A stretch of 5,545 nucleotides of DNA from Gemmatimonadota bacterium (GCA_947457715.1 CANGXK010000192.1:1-5545); one strand, 5' to 3'. Positions 1 through 5,545 are shown, counted from the first letter of the stretch. The notes: generated by a model not told the origin, from the letters alone. A program made the numbers and translations.

Positions 1-161
1 AGGCAAACGAGGTCGGGCTTCAGTGCACGGATAAGCGCCACCGCCTCGTGACCGCTCTCCGCTTCGCCGACCACCTCGACGTCCGCTTCTGCCTGCACGA
101 GTCGGCGCACCCGCTGCCGCGCCAGACTTTCATCGTCAACGATCAAAACTCGCACGCGCAC
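1..161 (-). CDS. Response regulator, receiver domain, probably LytTR family (partial, C-terminus beyond left edge)
   Basis: The 53 visible residues are the start of a CheY-like receiver domain. They begin MRVRVLIVDDESLARQRV, with the first beta strand (VLIV) followed by the acidic Mg-binding cluster D9-D10-E11, then helix 1, and later the segment ALKPDLVC that leads into the phospho-acceptor strand. The phospho-acceptor Asp itself should lie one or two codons past the left edge, so it cannot be checked. The DDE-x-LAR signature is typical of LytR/AlgR-type regulators that carry a LytTR DNA-binding domain, but no output domain is visible, so that subfamily is inferred, supported by the LytS-type kinase next door. 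The GTG start is chosen because a GGAGG lies 8 nt upstream; a second in-frame GTG two codons later is possible. The gene diverges from the kinase at 368. Confidence 0.88.
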   Translation of the reverse strand, partial: MRVRVLIVDDESLARQRVRRLVQAEADVEVVGEAESGHEAVALIRALKPDLVC

Positions 162-367
162 GCTCTCCGCCTCCGTTCGATTTGTCGACCGCCACCCTGC
201 TGCGCGCCGGGAGGTGCAGCGCGCGTAATGTCGATCGACCAAGACTTGCCGCTACCGGGTTCGGCAGACCGCGCGACCGCCGGCGCTCGCCGGTGTAGTA
301 CGTTCTCTGCGTAAGCAAGTTCCAACTATATCGCATCCGTTACGATGACCACTCCAGCCGCGCCCCC
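162..367. other. Divergent intergenic region between response regulator and sensor kinase
   Basis: This 206-bp gap must hold the promoters for both divergent genes. I see no convincing -35/-10 pair. The most AT-rich patch, around 320-346, contains weak -10-like strings on the plus strand (TATATC at 327-332, TACGAT at 341-346) without a good -35. A perfect short inverted repeat, CCGGCGCTCGCCGG at 280-293, could fold as a 5-bp stem with a 4-nt loop or act as a small operator. Open frames in the gap on both strands look like GC-driven shadows. Regulator autoregulation from here is plausible but not shown by the sequence. Confidence 0.5.
170..174 (-). promoter_or_regulatory. Shine-Dalgarno for the response regulator
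   Basis: On the minus strand a GGAGG lies 8 nt before the GTG at 161-159. It fixes the regulator's start and is the only strong Shine-Dalgarno I see before a start in this window; the kinase, dehydrogenase and rsuA starts have none. Confidence 0.75.
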
Positions 368-1516
368 ATGGTGTCCCTGATACCGCCCGTCACGATCGCC
401 GATGAAGGCGCGCGCCTGCGGCGCGTCACCCGCGTGCTCTTCGCGATTGTCTGGGTGATTCCCGCGATTCTGGCGGCGCTGCAAGTCACGTTGGTCGGTG
501 ATGCATCGGGTACGCACTATGACCCGGGCACGGCCATCCTCTGGCAAGGCGCCTCGTGGATGATGTGGGGGCTCTGGTCGCAGGTCGTCCTGACGCTGGT
601 CGATCGCGTCAAGCTGGATACAGCGCGCATCCTGCCGTGGATTTCCATGCACGTAGCCGTCAGCGCCGTGATCTGCGCGGTGAACGTCTTCGCGATCGCA
701 TGGCTCGATCATGTGTTCGGGGCGATCGGCCGGGTCACCAGCTACGCGTACGCCGTGCGCATCGTGCTCGTCAACCATCTCGATTTTCAGGTGGTGCTGT
801 ACTGGGCCGTCGTCGGCGCCGCCTACATGGTGGAATTCGTCCGCCGCTACCGTGAACGCGACCGCGCCGCGACCGCCCTCGAGCAAAAGCTCGCCAGCAC
901 GCAACTCGAAGCGCTCCGCATGCAGCTCAACCCGCATTTCCTCTTCAACGCCCTCAATTCGGTCGCCGAATTGATGGAGATGGACGTCCGCGAGGCACAG
1001 CGCACGCTCACCCGAGTGGCCGACCTGCTGCGCCTCTCGCTCCGCAGCGCCGGCTCGTCCCTCATTCCGGTCTGGCAGGAGATCGAGCTGGTCGAGCTTT
1101 ACCTGCAGATCGCGCGCGTCCGCTACGGCCAGGGGCTCGACGCCGACATCACGGTCGACCCCTCCGCGGTCGACGACCTGCTCCCGAGTTTCCTCCTCCA
1201 GCCGCTGGTGGAGAACGCGCTGAAACATGGCCTCGCGCCCGGGCACCCGGGTCAGTGCATTGAAGTGCACGTAAAACGCCATGGCGGCATTCTGGAGATC
1301 ATCGTCGAAGACAACGGCCGGGGCCTCGACGGACTCCTCACCACCAGCGGACGATTCCTCGCCGCCACCCCGTCGGTCGACGGACTCGGCATCGGTCTCA
1401 CCAACACCCGCATGCGCCTGACGATACTCTACGGCGACCGGTACGCCTTTCGCATGAGCAACCAGGCCTCGGGCGGGTGCCGCGTTGAGATTCGCCTCCC
1501 CGTGGACAATCGCTGA
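368..1516 (+). CDS. Sensor histidine kinase, LytS/His_kinase (PF06580-type) family
   Basis: This 382-residue inner-membrane kinase should autophosphorylate on His and pass the phosphate to a response regulator, most likely the one encoded divergently at 1-161. Hydrophobic segments at about residues 22-43, 56-78, 90-117 and 135-156 predict four transmembrane helices. A short coiled linker (about 160-185) leads to the phospho-acceptor box LNPHFLFNALNS, with H190. The ATPase domain follows: N-box LVENALKHG (N283), G1 box EDNGRG (D315) and G2 box GLGIGLTNTRMRL (from about 339). All catalytic motifs are intact and the length is normal for the class. There is no PAS, GAF or HAMP domain, so the membrane part is presumably the sensor; its ligand is unknown. 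The ATG at 368 is the only good in-frame start, but no Shine-Dalgarno precedes it. The gene converges on the dehydrogenase across a 58-bp gap. Confidence 0.93.
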   Translation: MVSLIPPVTIADEGARLRRVTRVLFAIVWVIPAILAALQVTLVGDASGTHYDPGTAILWQGASWMMWGLWSQVVLTLVDRVKLDTARILPWISMHVAVSAVICAVNVFAIAWLDHVFGAIGRVTSYAYAVRIVLVNHLDFQVVLYWAVVGAAYMVEFVRRYRERDRAATALEQKLASTQLEALRMQLNPHFLFNALNSVAELMEMDVREAQRTLTRVADLLRLSLRSAGSSLIPVWQEIELVELYLQIARVRYGQGLDADITVDPSAVDDLLPSFLLQPLVENALKHGLAPGHPGQCIEVHVKRHGGILEIIVEDNGRGLDGLLTTSGRFLAATPSVDGLGIGLTNTRMRLTILYGDRYAFRMSNQASGGCRVEIRLPVDNR

Positions 1517-1578
1517 CGGCCGTGGCACGCCCGCCGGGTACGGACCGGCCAGCGCGGCCGGAGCCGCCGGCCCGTCAG
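1513..1578. terminator. Nested inverted repeats at convergent gene ends, possible bidirectional terminator
   Basis: The kinase and the dehydrogenase both end in the string CTGACGG, containing their TGA stops. This makes a 7-bp inverted repeat (1513-1519 with 1572-1578) around the gap. Inside lie three alternating six-base arms with equal 5-nt spacers: CCGGCC (1545-1550), GGCCGG (1556-1561) and CCGGCC (1567-1572). The middle arm can pair with either neighbour but not both. The structure reads the same way from both strands, as expected of a shared terminator, but there is no U-tract on either side, so it is not a classical intrinsic terminator. Chance folding in GC-rich DNA is a real alternative. 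Confidence 0.4.
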
Positions 1579-2771
1579 ACGAAGGCCGAGTAACCGGTGA
1601 TCGCCCGTCCCACGATCATCGCGTTGATCTCGTTCGACCCTTCGTACGAATAGATCGCTTCCGCGTCGGCGAACAGACGCGCCACGTGGAACTCGAGCAG
1701 GATGCCGTTGCCCCCCATCGATTCCCGCGCCAGCTGGACGACCTCACGGCACTTGGCGGCGCAGAACTGTTTGGCCAACGCCGACATCTCGTCCTTGGGG
1801 CCCAGCTGGTCCTGCAGCTCCGACGCGCGCAACGCGAGGCCGATCATCGCCGTGAGATTGCCCAGCATCTTCACCATCATCATCTGGATCAGCTGAAAGC
1901 TGCCGATCGGCTTCCCGAACTGCGTGCGCTCCTGAGCATACCGCAGCGAGTACTCGTACGCCCCCATCGCGCACCCGACCCCCTGCCACGCCGTCCCGCA
2001 CCGCGCCGTGACGAGAACCCGCTGCGTATCCGCAAAGCTGTTGGCGCGCTGCAGCCGATCCTGCTCGGCCACGCGCACGTTGGAGAGCGTGATCAGGCCG
2101 TTGAGCACCGTGCGCTGCGCGATCTTCCCCTGCATCATCTCGGCCGAATAGCCGGCAAGCGCGGTGCGCACGATGAAGCCCTTCACCGACTGATCGGCCT
2201 CGTCCCGCGCCCAGATGATCACGATATCGCACCAGGTGGAGTTGCCGATCCACTTCTTCTGCCCGTTCAGCACCCACGTATCGCCTTCACGGCGACAGGT
2301 GGTGGTCAGGCCGCGCGCCACGCCGGAGCCGACGTCGGGTTCGGTCAGCCCGAACGCCCCGACCATGTCCCAGCGGCGCAACGCCGGCAGCCACTCGGCT
2401 TGCTGCTCATCGGAGCCACAGAGCGCGATCGATCCCATACACAATCCGGCGTGCACCCCGAAAAAGGTCGCCAGCGACGGATCGACGCGCGCGAACTCCA
2501 TGGACAGCAAGCCGTCCATCACCGTGGCCATGCCCGCCCGCCCGGGCGTGTAGGCGCCGCGCAGGAGGTCGAGCTCCTTCATCTTGCCCACGAGGTACTC
2601 GCGCGGAAACTCGGCGCGCTCCCAGTAGGCGTTCGCCTGCGGCTCCCATTCGCCGCTCATGAACTCGCGGAGCTTCAAGCGCGCCGCATTCACCTCATCG
2701 GGGAGCGTCGAGAACCAGTTGTAGAAGTCGCCGTCGATCGGCGGACGCGGGCGGGACGACGCAGTGCTCAT
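1575..2771 (-). CDS. Acyl-CoA dehydrogenase, glutaryl-CoA dehydrogenase/ACX4-like branch
   Basis: This 398-residue FAD enzyme should introduce the alpha-beta double bond into an acyl-CoA thioester in the cytoplasm, as in beta-oxidation or amino-acid breakdown. The family features are present in order: an N-terminal helical domain, the flavin/substrate motif LTEPDVGSG (142-150), WIGNS (174-178), the FAD-contact motif ERTQFGKP (281-288), ESMGGNG (350-356), and YSYEGSNEIN with the expected catalytic base E377. Overall it resembles glutaryl-CoA dehydrogenase and plant peroxisomal short-chain acyl-CoA oxidase 4. By my alignment from memory, the Arg that binds the glutaryl carboxylate (human Arg94) is Ala101 here, which argues against glutaryl-CoA as substrate. 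The ATG at 2771 gives the usual family length; the frame stays open to 2882, but that extension would run through a perfect -10 box and adds no conserved sequence. The leader is pyrimidine-rich with no Shine-Dalgarno. It is divergent from rsuA. Confidence 0.92.
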   Translation of the reverse strand: MSTASSRPRPPIDGDFYNWFSTLPDEVNAARLKLREFMSGEWEPQANAYWERAEFPREYLVGKMKELDLLRGAYTPGRAGMATVMDGLLSMEFARVDPSLATFFGVHAGLCMGSIALCGSDEQQAEWLPALRRWDMVGAFGLTEPDVGSGVARGLTTTCRREGDTWVLNGQKKWIGNSTWCDIVIIWARDEADQSVKGFIVRTALAGYSAEMMQGKIAQRTVLNGLITLSNVRVAEQDRLQRANSFADTQRVLVTARCGTAWQGVGCAMGAYEYSLRYAQERTQFGKPIGSFQLIQMMMVKMLGNLTAMIGLALRASELQDQLGPKDEMSALAKQFCAAKCREVVQLARESMGGNGILLEFHVARLFADAEAIYSYEGSNEINAMIVGRAITGYSAFV

Positions 2772-2802
2772 GGGATCGCAGGGAGGGAGGAGACCACGGT
2801 GC

Positions 2803-2808
2803 ATTATA
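2803..2808 (-). promoter_or_regulatory. Candidate -10 box (TATAAT) for the acyl-CoA dehydrogenase
   Basis: A perfect TATAAT on the minus strand, striking in such GC-rich DNA, sits 31 bp upstream of the dehydrogenase ATG at 2771. This would give a transcript start near 2796 and a leader of about 25 nt. The -35 region at 16-18 bp spacing is poor (around GGCGAA) and there is no TG extension, so an activator or relaxed -35 use would be needed. The box supports the start at 2771, because a Met codon at 2804-2802 overlaps it and would be upstream of the transcript. Confidence 0.5.
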
Positions 2809-2810
2809 CT
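2805..2810 (+). promoter_or_regulatory. Candidate -10 box (TATACT) for rsuA, overlapping the opposite-strand -10
   Basis: TATACT on the plus strand matches the -10 consensus at five of six positions and shares four bases with the minus-strand TATAAT at 2803-2808. It would start a transcript near 2817 with a leader of about 58 nt before the rsuA GTG. The -35 position holds a purine run (GGAGGG) that does not match the consensus. The assignment rests on the -10 and on the divergent gene arrangement. Confidence 0.38.
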
Positions 2811-2837
2811 CCCCGGTACACCTACTTCGCCGCCGGC

Positions 2838-2870
2838 ATGATGCCGCTCGGCCCACGCCCTCTGCCCTGA
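2838..2870 (+). other. Possible ten-residue leader ORF upstream of rsuA
   Basis: Two consecutive ATG codons open a frame encoding MMPLGPRPLP. Its TGA ends at 2870, four bases before the rsuA GTG at 2875. rsuA has no Shine-Dalgarno, so termination of this peptide next to the start could allow re-initiation. The peptide is Pro-rich (4 of 10), which could slow ribosomes. It has no Shine-Dalgarno of its own, and it is also the tail of a long frame antisense to the dehydrogenase, so it may be chance. Confidence 0.22.
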
Positions 2871-2874
2871 CGCT

Positions 2875-3624
2875 GTGTCCATAACGCTGTCCCGCTATCT
2901 CGTGGCTCTTGGCTACGGCACCCGGAAGGAGGCTGAGCGCATCGTGCGGCAGCGTCGGGTGACCACGGCGGGGGGCACCGTGCTCCGCGACACCGATCGG
3001 TACGAGCATGATGACGTGTTCGTGGACCGCACACCGCTCGAGGCACCGCCAGGCTCGGTGATCCTGCTGCACAAGCCGGTGGGCTATGTCTGCTCGTTGG
3101 CCGACCGGCCGCCCATGATCTACGAGCTGCTCCCGGCGACCTTTCCGAAGCGGACGCCGGTGATGGCATCGATCGGCCGACTCGACGCGGATACCTCGGG
3201 GTTGTTGCTCGTCACCGATGACGGCCCGCTCAATCACCTGCTGGCCTCACCGAAGTCGCACGTCCCCAAGCGCTACGCGATGACGCTGGCCGGGCCGTTG
3301 CGCGGCGATGAGGCGGAGCTGCTGGCCAGCGGGACGCTGATGCTGAAGGGGGAGACGACGCCGCTCCTGCCCGCCGACTTCGTGCCCACCGGCGAGCGCG
3401 GCGCCGAGATCACGGTGCGCGAGGGGCGCTATCACCAGGTGCGGCGCATGCTGGCGGCGATCGGCAATCACGTGAATGCGCTGCAGCGCGTGGCGGTGGG
3501 GCCGCTGCCGCTGGGCGATCTGCCCGTGGGGCACTGGCGTTTGCTCGACGCCGGTGAGATCGCCGAGCTCCGCACGGCGGCGCTCGAACACAAAGCGATG
3601 GCGAAGGCGGCCGCCAAGGCTTAA
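2875..3624 (+). CDS. rsuA: 16S rRNA pseudouridine synthase, RsuA family
   Basis: RsuA converts one uridine of 16S rRNA (U516 in E. coli numbering) to pseudouridine during small-subunit assembly in the cytoplasm. The 249 residues carry an N-terminal S4 RNA-binding domain (about 3-50, LSRYLVALGYGTRKEAERIV), the HKPVGYVCS strand (66-74), and the catalytic loop GRLDADTSGLLLVTDDG, with the nucleophile D104. The C-terminal motif EGRYHQVRRMLAAIGNHV (183-200) follows. These match E. coli RsuA (231 residues) closely in order and spacing; RluB/RluE/RluF relatives share the fold, so the exact rRNA target is inferred. The GTG start is the first possible one after an in-frame TGA at 2839-2841 and places the S4 domain two residues in, as in E. 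coli, but it lacks a Shine-Dalgarno. The C-terminal tail is a Lys/Ala-rich extension (HKAMAKAAAKA). The gene ends on the adaptor gene's stop. Confidence 0.92.
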   Translation: MSITLSRYLVALGYGTRKEAERIVRQRRVTTAGGTVLRDTDRYEHDDVFVDRTPLEAPPGSVILLHKPVGYVCSLADRPPMIYELLPATFPKRTPVMASIGRLDADTSGLLLVTDDGPLNHLLASPKSHVPKRYAMTLAGPLRGDEAELLASGTLMLKGETTPLLPADFVPTGERGAEITVREGRYHQVRRMLAAIGNHVNALQRVAVGPLPLGDLPVGHWRLLDAGEIAELRTAALEHKAMAKAAAKA

Positions 3625-3641
3625 GGCTTCGCCGCTTTCTT
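3604..3641 (+). terminator. Candidate hairpin with short T-tract at the rsuA end
   Basis: On the plus strand AAGGCGGC (3604-3611) can pair with GCCGCTTT (3631-3638), giving eight pairs including one G-U. TTTCTT at 3636-3641 overlaps the 3' arm. An alternative stem pairs GGCGAAG (3600-3606) with CTTCGCC (3627-3633). The element lies across both gene ends, inside coding sequence of the adaptor. The loop of about 19 nt is large and the T-tract is interrupted, so I rate it as weak. Confidence 0.3.
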
Positions 3642-4787
3642 CGCGCGGGCGACGCTCTTGACCACCATGCCGTCGTTCAGCAGTTCGCTCGGATTGACGA
3701 TGAGCGCGTCCCCTTCCTGCACGCCGTCGAGCACTTCGAGGGTGGTGCCGAAGTCGCGTCCGATGGACACGGGCACGAGATGTACCGTGCCGTCAGTCAC
3801 GCGGGCGACCTGCGTGCCATCGGCGCGGATGATCAGCGCAATCGCCGGGATGCGGAGGCCGCTCCCGGCGGCCGGCAGCGCGAGCGTCACGGTGGCGAAC
3901 ATCCCGGGCATGAGACGGCCGCCGGCGTTCTCGACGTGCACTTCGGTGAGCATCGTGCGGCTGACGGCATCGATGGCGCGTGAGGTGAGCGCCACGTGAC
4001 CGCTGAAGGTGCTGTCGCCCAGCTCGCGCACCGCGACCTCCGCGCGCTGCCCGACGGATATCAGTGTGGCCGCACTTTGGGGGACACTGAACAAGACGCG
4101 GAGCGTGTCGACCTGCACCAGCGTGAAGAGGGCCCGATTGGCTGCGGCGGCACCGGCCGACACGAGCGACCCGACATCGATCGTCCGCGCCGTGACGACG
4201 CCCGAAAAGGGCGCGGTCAAGGCGCCGAAGCGCACGAGCTCCGACAGATTCGCCACGTTCGCGCGCGCCACGCGCACATTGGCGTCGGCGACGTTGGCCG
4301 CCGCCTGCCGCTCGTCGAACTCCTGAGGCGTGACGACCTCCTGTTCCCGAAGGGCGCGCCAGCGCACGAGGGTGCTGCGCGCCAAGGCCGCCGTCGCCTC
4401 GACCTGTTCCAGCGATGCACGCGCCTGCCGCAATTGCTCCGACACATCCGGCATGTCGAGCAGCGCCAGCGTATCGCCGGCGCGCACCGTTGACCCGATG
4501 TCCACGCGGAGCGCCTTCACAAACCCGTTGGTCCTCGCGTAGATCGCGATTTCATGCAGCCCGGCGACGGAGCCGGGCAACTCGAGCGTCGAGCCTGCCG
4601 AGTCTCGCTGCACCATCTCGGTAAACACCGTGTTCACACCGGTATTCGCTTGCACGTCGGCGTTTCTGGTACGCGCCTGCCGGAACCGCGGCAGGATGCC
4701 CAACGCCACCGCACCGAGGAGAACCGCGGCCACGACAACGGGAACAACGCGCCCGCGGCGCGCTAAACGTGCGTGCGAGCCGCTCAC
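3621..4787 (-). CDS. RND efflux pump periplasmic adaptor (membrane fusion protein, HlyD/AcrA type)
   Basis: This 388-residue adaptor should link the inner-membrane RND permease encoded just upstream to an outer-membrane channel. Arg-rich residues 6-13 precede a hydrophobic anchor (about 14-32), with no lipobox Cys, so it is probably held by an uncleaved N-terminal helix rather than a lipid. Then come the first lipoyl half (about 78-112, ARTNGFVKALRVDIGSTVRAG), a helical hairpin (about 113-184, Ala/Arg/Glu-rich), the second lipoyl half (LTAPFSGVVTARTIDVGSLV, 190-209), a beta-barrel (about 225-303, ending MPGMFATVTLAL) and a membrane-proximal domain to about 378. The tail is Lys/Ala-rich. The start is GTG, overlapping the permease stop as GTGA, which implies translational coupling. 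The substrate cannot be read from the adaptor; no metal-binding His/Met cluster is evident. Confidence 0.92.
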   Translation of the reverse strand: MSGSHARLARRGRVVPVVVAAVLLGAVALGILPRFRQARTRNADVQANTGVNTVFTEMVQRDSAGSTLELPGSVAGLHEIAIYARTNGFVKALRVDIGSTVRAGDTLALLDMPDVSEQLRQARASLEQVEATAALARSTLVRWRALREQEVVTPQEFDERQAAANVADANVRVARANVANLSELVRFGALTAPFSGVVTARTIDVGSLVSAGAAAANRALFTLVQVDTLRVLFSVPQSAATLISVGQRAEVAVRELGDSTFSGHVALTSRAIDAVSRTMLTEVHVENAGGRLMPGMFATVTLALPAAGSGLRIPAIALIIRADGTQVARVTDGTVHLVPVSIGRDFGTTLEVLDGVQEGDALIVNPSELLNDGMVVKSVARAKKAAKP

Positions 4788-5545
4788 GAGACCACCGCCG
4801 AACGCGGCGTCGTCCGCGCTACGCGCAGGCGGCTGTACACCATCGGCACAATGAACAACGTCGCGACCGTGGCGAACGAGAGGCCGCCGATCACCGCGCG
4901 ACCGAGTGGGGCGTTCTGTTCCCCGCCCTCACCGAGTCCGAGCGCCATGGGGAGCATGCCGACCATCATGGCGAGCGCGGTCATGATGACGGGACGGAGC
5001 CGCGTGCTGGCGGCGTCGATGGCCGCGTCGCGTGCGCTGCGCCCCTCGGCCATTCGCTCGTTGGCGAACGAGACCACCAGAATGCTGTTCGCCGTCGCCA
5101 CCCCCATACTCATGATCGCCCCCATGATCGCTGGGACCGTCAGGGTGTTCCCGAACGAGAACAGCGCCCAGACGATACCCGCGAGGGCACCGGGCAGTGC
5201 GACGCTGATGATGAACGGATCGAGCCACGACTGGAAGTTGATCACCATGACGAGATACACCAGAAGAATGGCGAAGACGAGACCGACGCCGAGTCCGAGG
5301 TAGGAACTGCGCATGCTGGCCACTTGTCCCCGGATGACCAGCGTGGTCCCGCGAGGCAGCGTGGGGCGCAGTGAGTCGAGCACCGCGTCGATACCCCCCG
5401 CGACACCGCCAAGGTCACGATCCTGCACGTTGGCGAAGATGTCGTAGACCGGTGCGACGTCGTAGTGGCTGACGACGGCCACGCCGTTGCGCCGCGTAAT
5501 CGTGGCGACGTTCCGCAACAGTTGCGGCGTGCCACCGGCCGCGCC
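4784..5545 (-). CDS. RND efflux transporter inner-membrane permease (partial, N-terminus beyond right edge)
   Basis: The 253 visible residues are the C-terminal quarter of a roughly 1,000-residue proton-driven RND permease. The frame is open to the right edge. The first 80 or so residues are the end of the second periplasmic (porter) domain. Five transmembrane helices follow, equivalent to TM8-TM12: around YLGLGVGLVFAILLVYLV, PFIISVALPGALAGIVWALF, VPAIMGAIMSMGVATANSIL, PVIMTALAMMVGMLPMALGL and AVIGGLSFATVATLFIVPMV. The RLRPVIMT motif keeps the residues matching AcrB Arg971 and Thr978, while the AcrB Lys940 position is Ala (codon 5092-5090). TM4 with the paired Asp residues is outside the window. 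It precedes and overlaps the adaptor by four bases, the reverse of the acrAB order. Multidrug versus other substrate classes cannot be decided here. Confidence 0.93.
   Translation of the reverse strand, partial: GAAGGTPQLLRNVATITRRNGVAVVSHYDVAPVYDIFANVQDRDLGGVAGGIDAVLDSLRPTLPRGTTLVIRGQVASMRSSYLGLGVGLVFAILLVYLVMVINFQSWLDPFIISVALPGALAGIVWALFSFGNTLTVPAIMGAIMSMGVATANSILVVSFANERMAEGRSARDAAIDAASTRLRPVIMTALAMMVGMLPMALGLGEGGEQNAPLGRAVIGGLSFATVATLFIVPMVYSRLRVARTTPRSAVVS

Noticed and set aside
48..314. Plus-strand 88-codon frame across the regulator start and intergenic region
   Set aside because: It runs antisense through the receiver domain and has no Shine-Dalgarno or family resemblance.
345..380. 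Eleven-codon ORF beginning at ATG 345 and overlapping the kinase start
   Set aside because: It has no Shine-Dalgarno and unremarkable content. A short out-of-frame ORF here is expected by chance, and nothing ties it to kinase expression.
326..1528. Minus-strand 400-codon open frame antisense to the kinase
   Set aside because: It is the codon shadow of the kinase gene: rich in Arg, His, Glu and Asp with no recognisable domain, while the plus strand carries every histidine kinase motif intact.
1485..2870. Plus-strand 461-codon open frame antisense to the dehydrogenase
   Set aside because: It also has shadow composition (Arg, His, Pro, Leu) and no domain, and it overlaps the kinase 3' end. Only its last ten codons are discussed, as a possible leader peptide.
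2772..2882. N-terminal extension of the dehydrogenase to an upstream start at 2882
   Set aside because: The extra 37 residues are not family-like, cross the candidate -10 box and overlap the rsuA start. The ATG at 2771 gives the normal family length.
4769..5374. Plus-strand open frame antisense to the permease and the adaptor start
   Set aside because: It is extremely rich in His, Arg, Asp and Glu, as expected from reading the opposite strand of a hydrophobic membrane protein in GC-rich DNA.

Overview
The window is GC-rich, gene-dense chromosomal DNA with five protein genes, two of them cut by the window edges. I see no RNA gene, mobile element, CRISPR array or phage signature. Several features suggest a free-living, didermic, high-GC bacterium: a LytS-type sensor kinase beside a DDE-type response regulator, an acyl-CoA dehydrogenase close to the glutaryl-CoA dehydrogenase/ACX4 branch, GTG starts, few Shine-Dalgarno sequences, and an RND pump with a membrane-anchored adaptor. 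Gemmatimonadota is my best guess, but this is inference from gene style, not a database match.

Layout from left to right. (a) 1-161, minus: N-terminus of a response regulator running off the left edge. (b) 162-367: a 206-bp divergent intergenic region. (c) 368-1516, plus: a complete four-helix sensor histidine kinase of the LytS/His_kinase family, probably the partner of that regulator although transcribed away from it. (d) 1517-1574: a short convergent gap built of nested GC-rich inverted repeats that also take in both stop codons. (e) 1575-2771, minus: a complete acyl-CoA dehydrogenase. (f) 2772-2874: a divergent promoter region with a perfect TATAAT on the minus strand overlapping TATACT on the plus strand. 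(g) 2875-3624, plus: an RsuA-family 16S rRNA pseudouridine synthase. (h) 3621-4787, minus: the periplasmic adaptor of an RND efflux pump, whose stop codon shares the bases TTAA with the rsuA stop. (i) 4784-5545, minus: the C-terminal part of the RND inner-membrane permease, overlapping the adaptor start by four bases (GTGA).

Functionally there are three unrelated units. One is a two-component signalling pair, the second a divergent pair of housekeeping/metabolic genes (acyl-CoA oxidation and ribosomal RNA modification), and the third an efflux operon entering from the right in the less common order permease then adaptor. The genes themselves belong to known families and I do not see a new biological system. 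The points worth a second look are at the junctions: the symmetric promoter, a small Pro-rich leader ORF before rsuA, and two unusual convergent gene ends. Substituted residues in the dehydrogenase and the permease also bear on what those proteins do.
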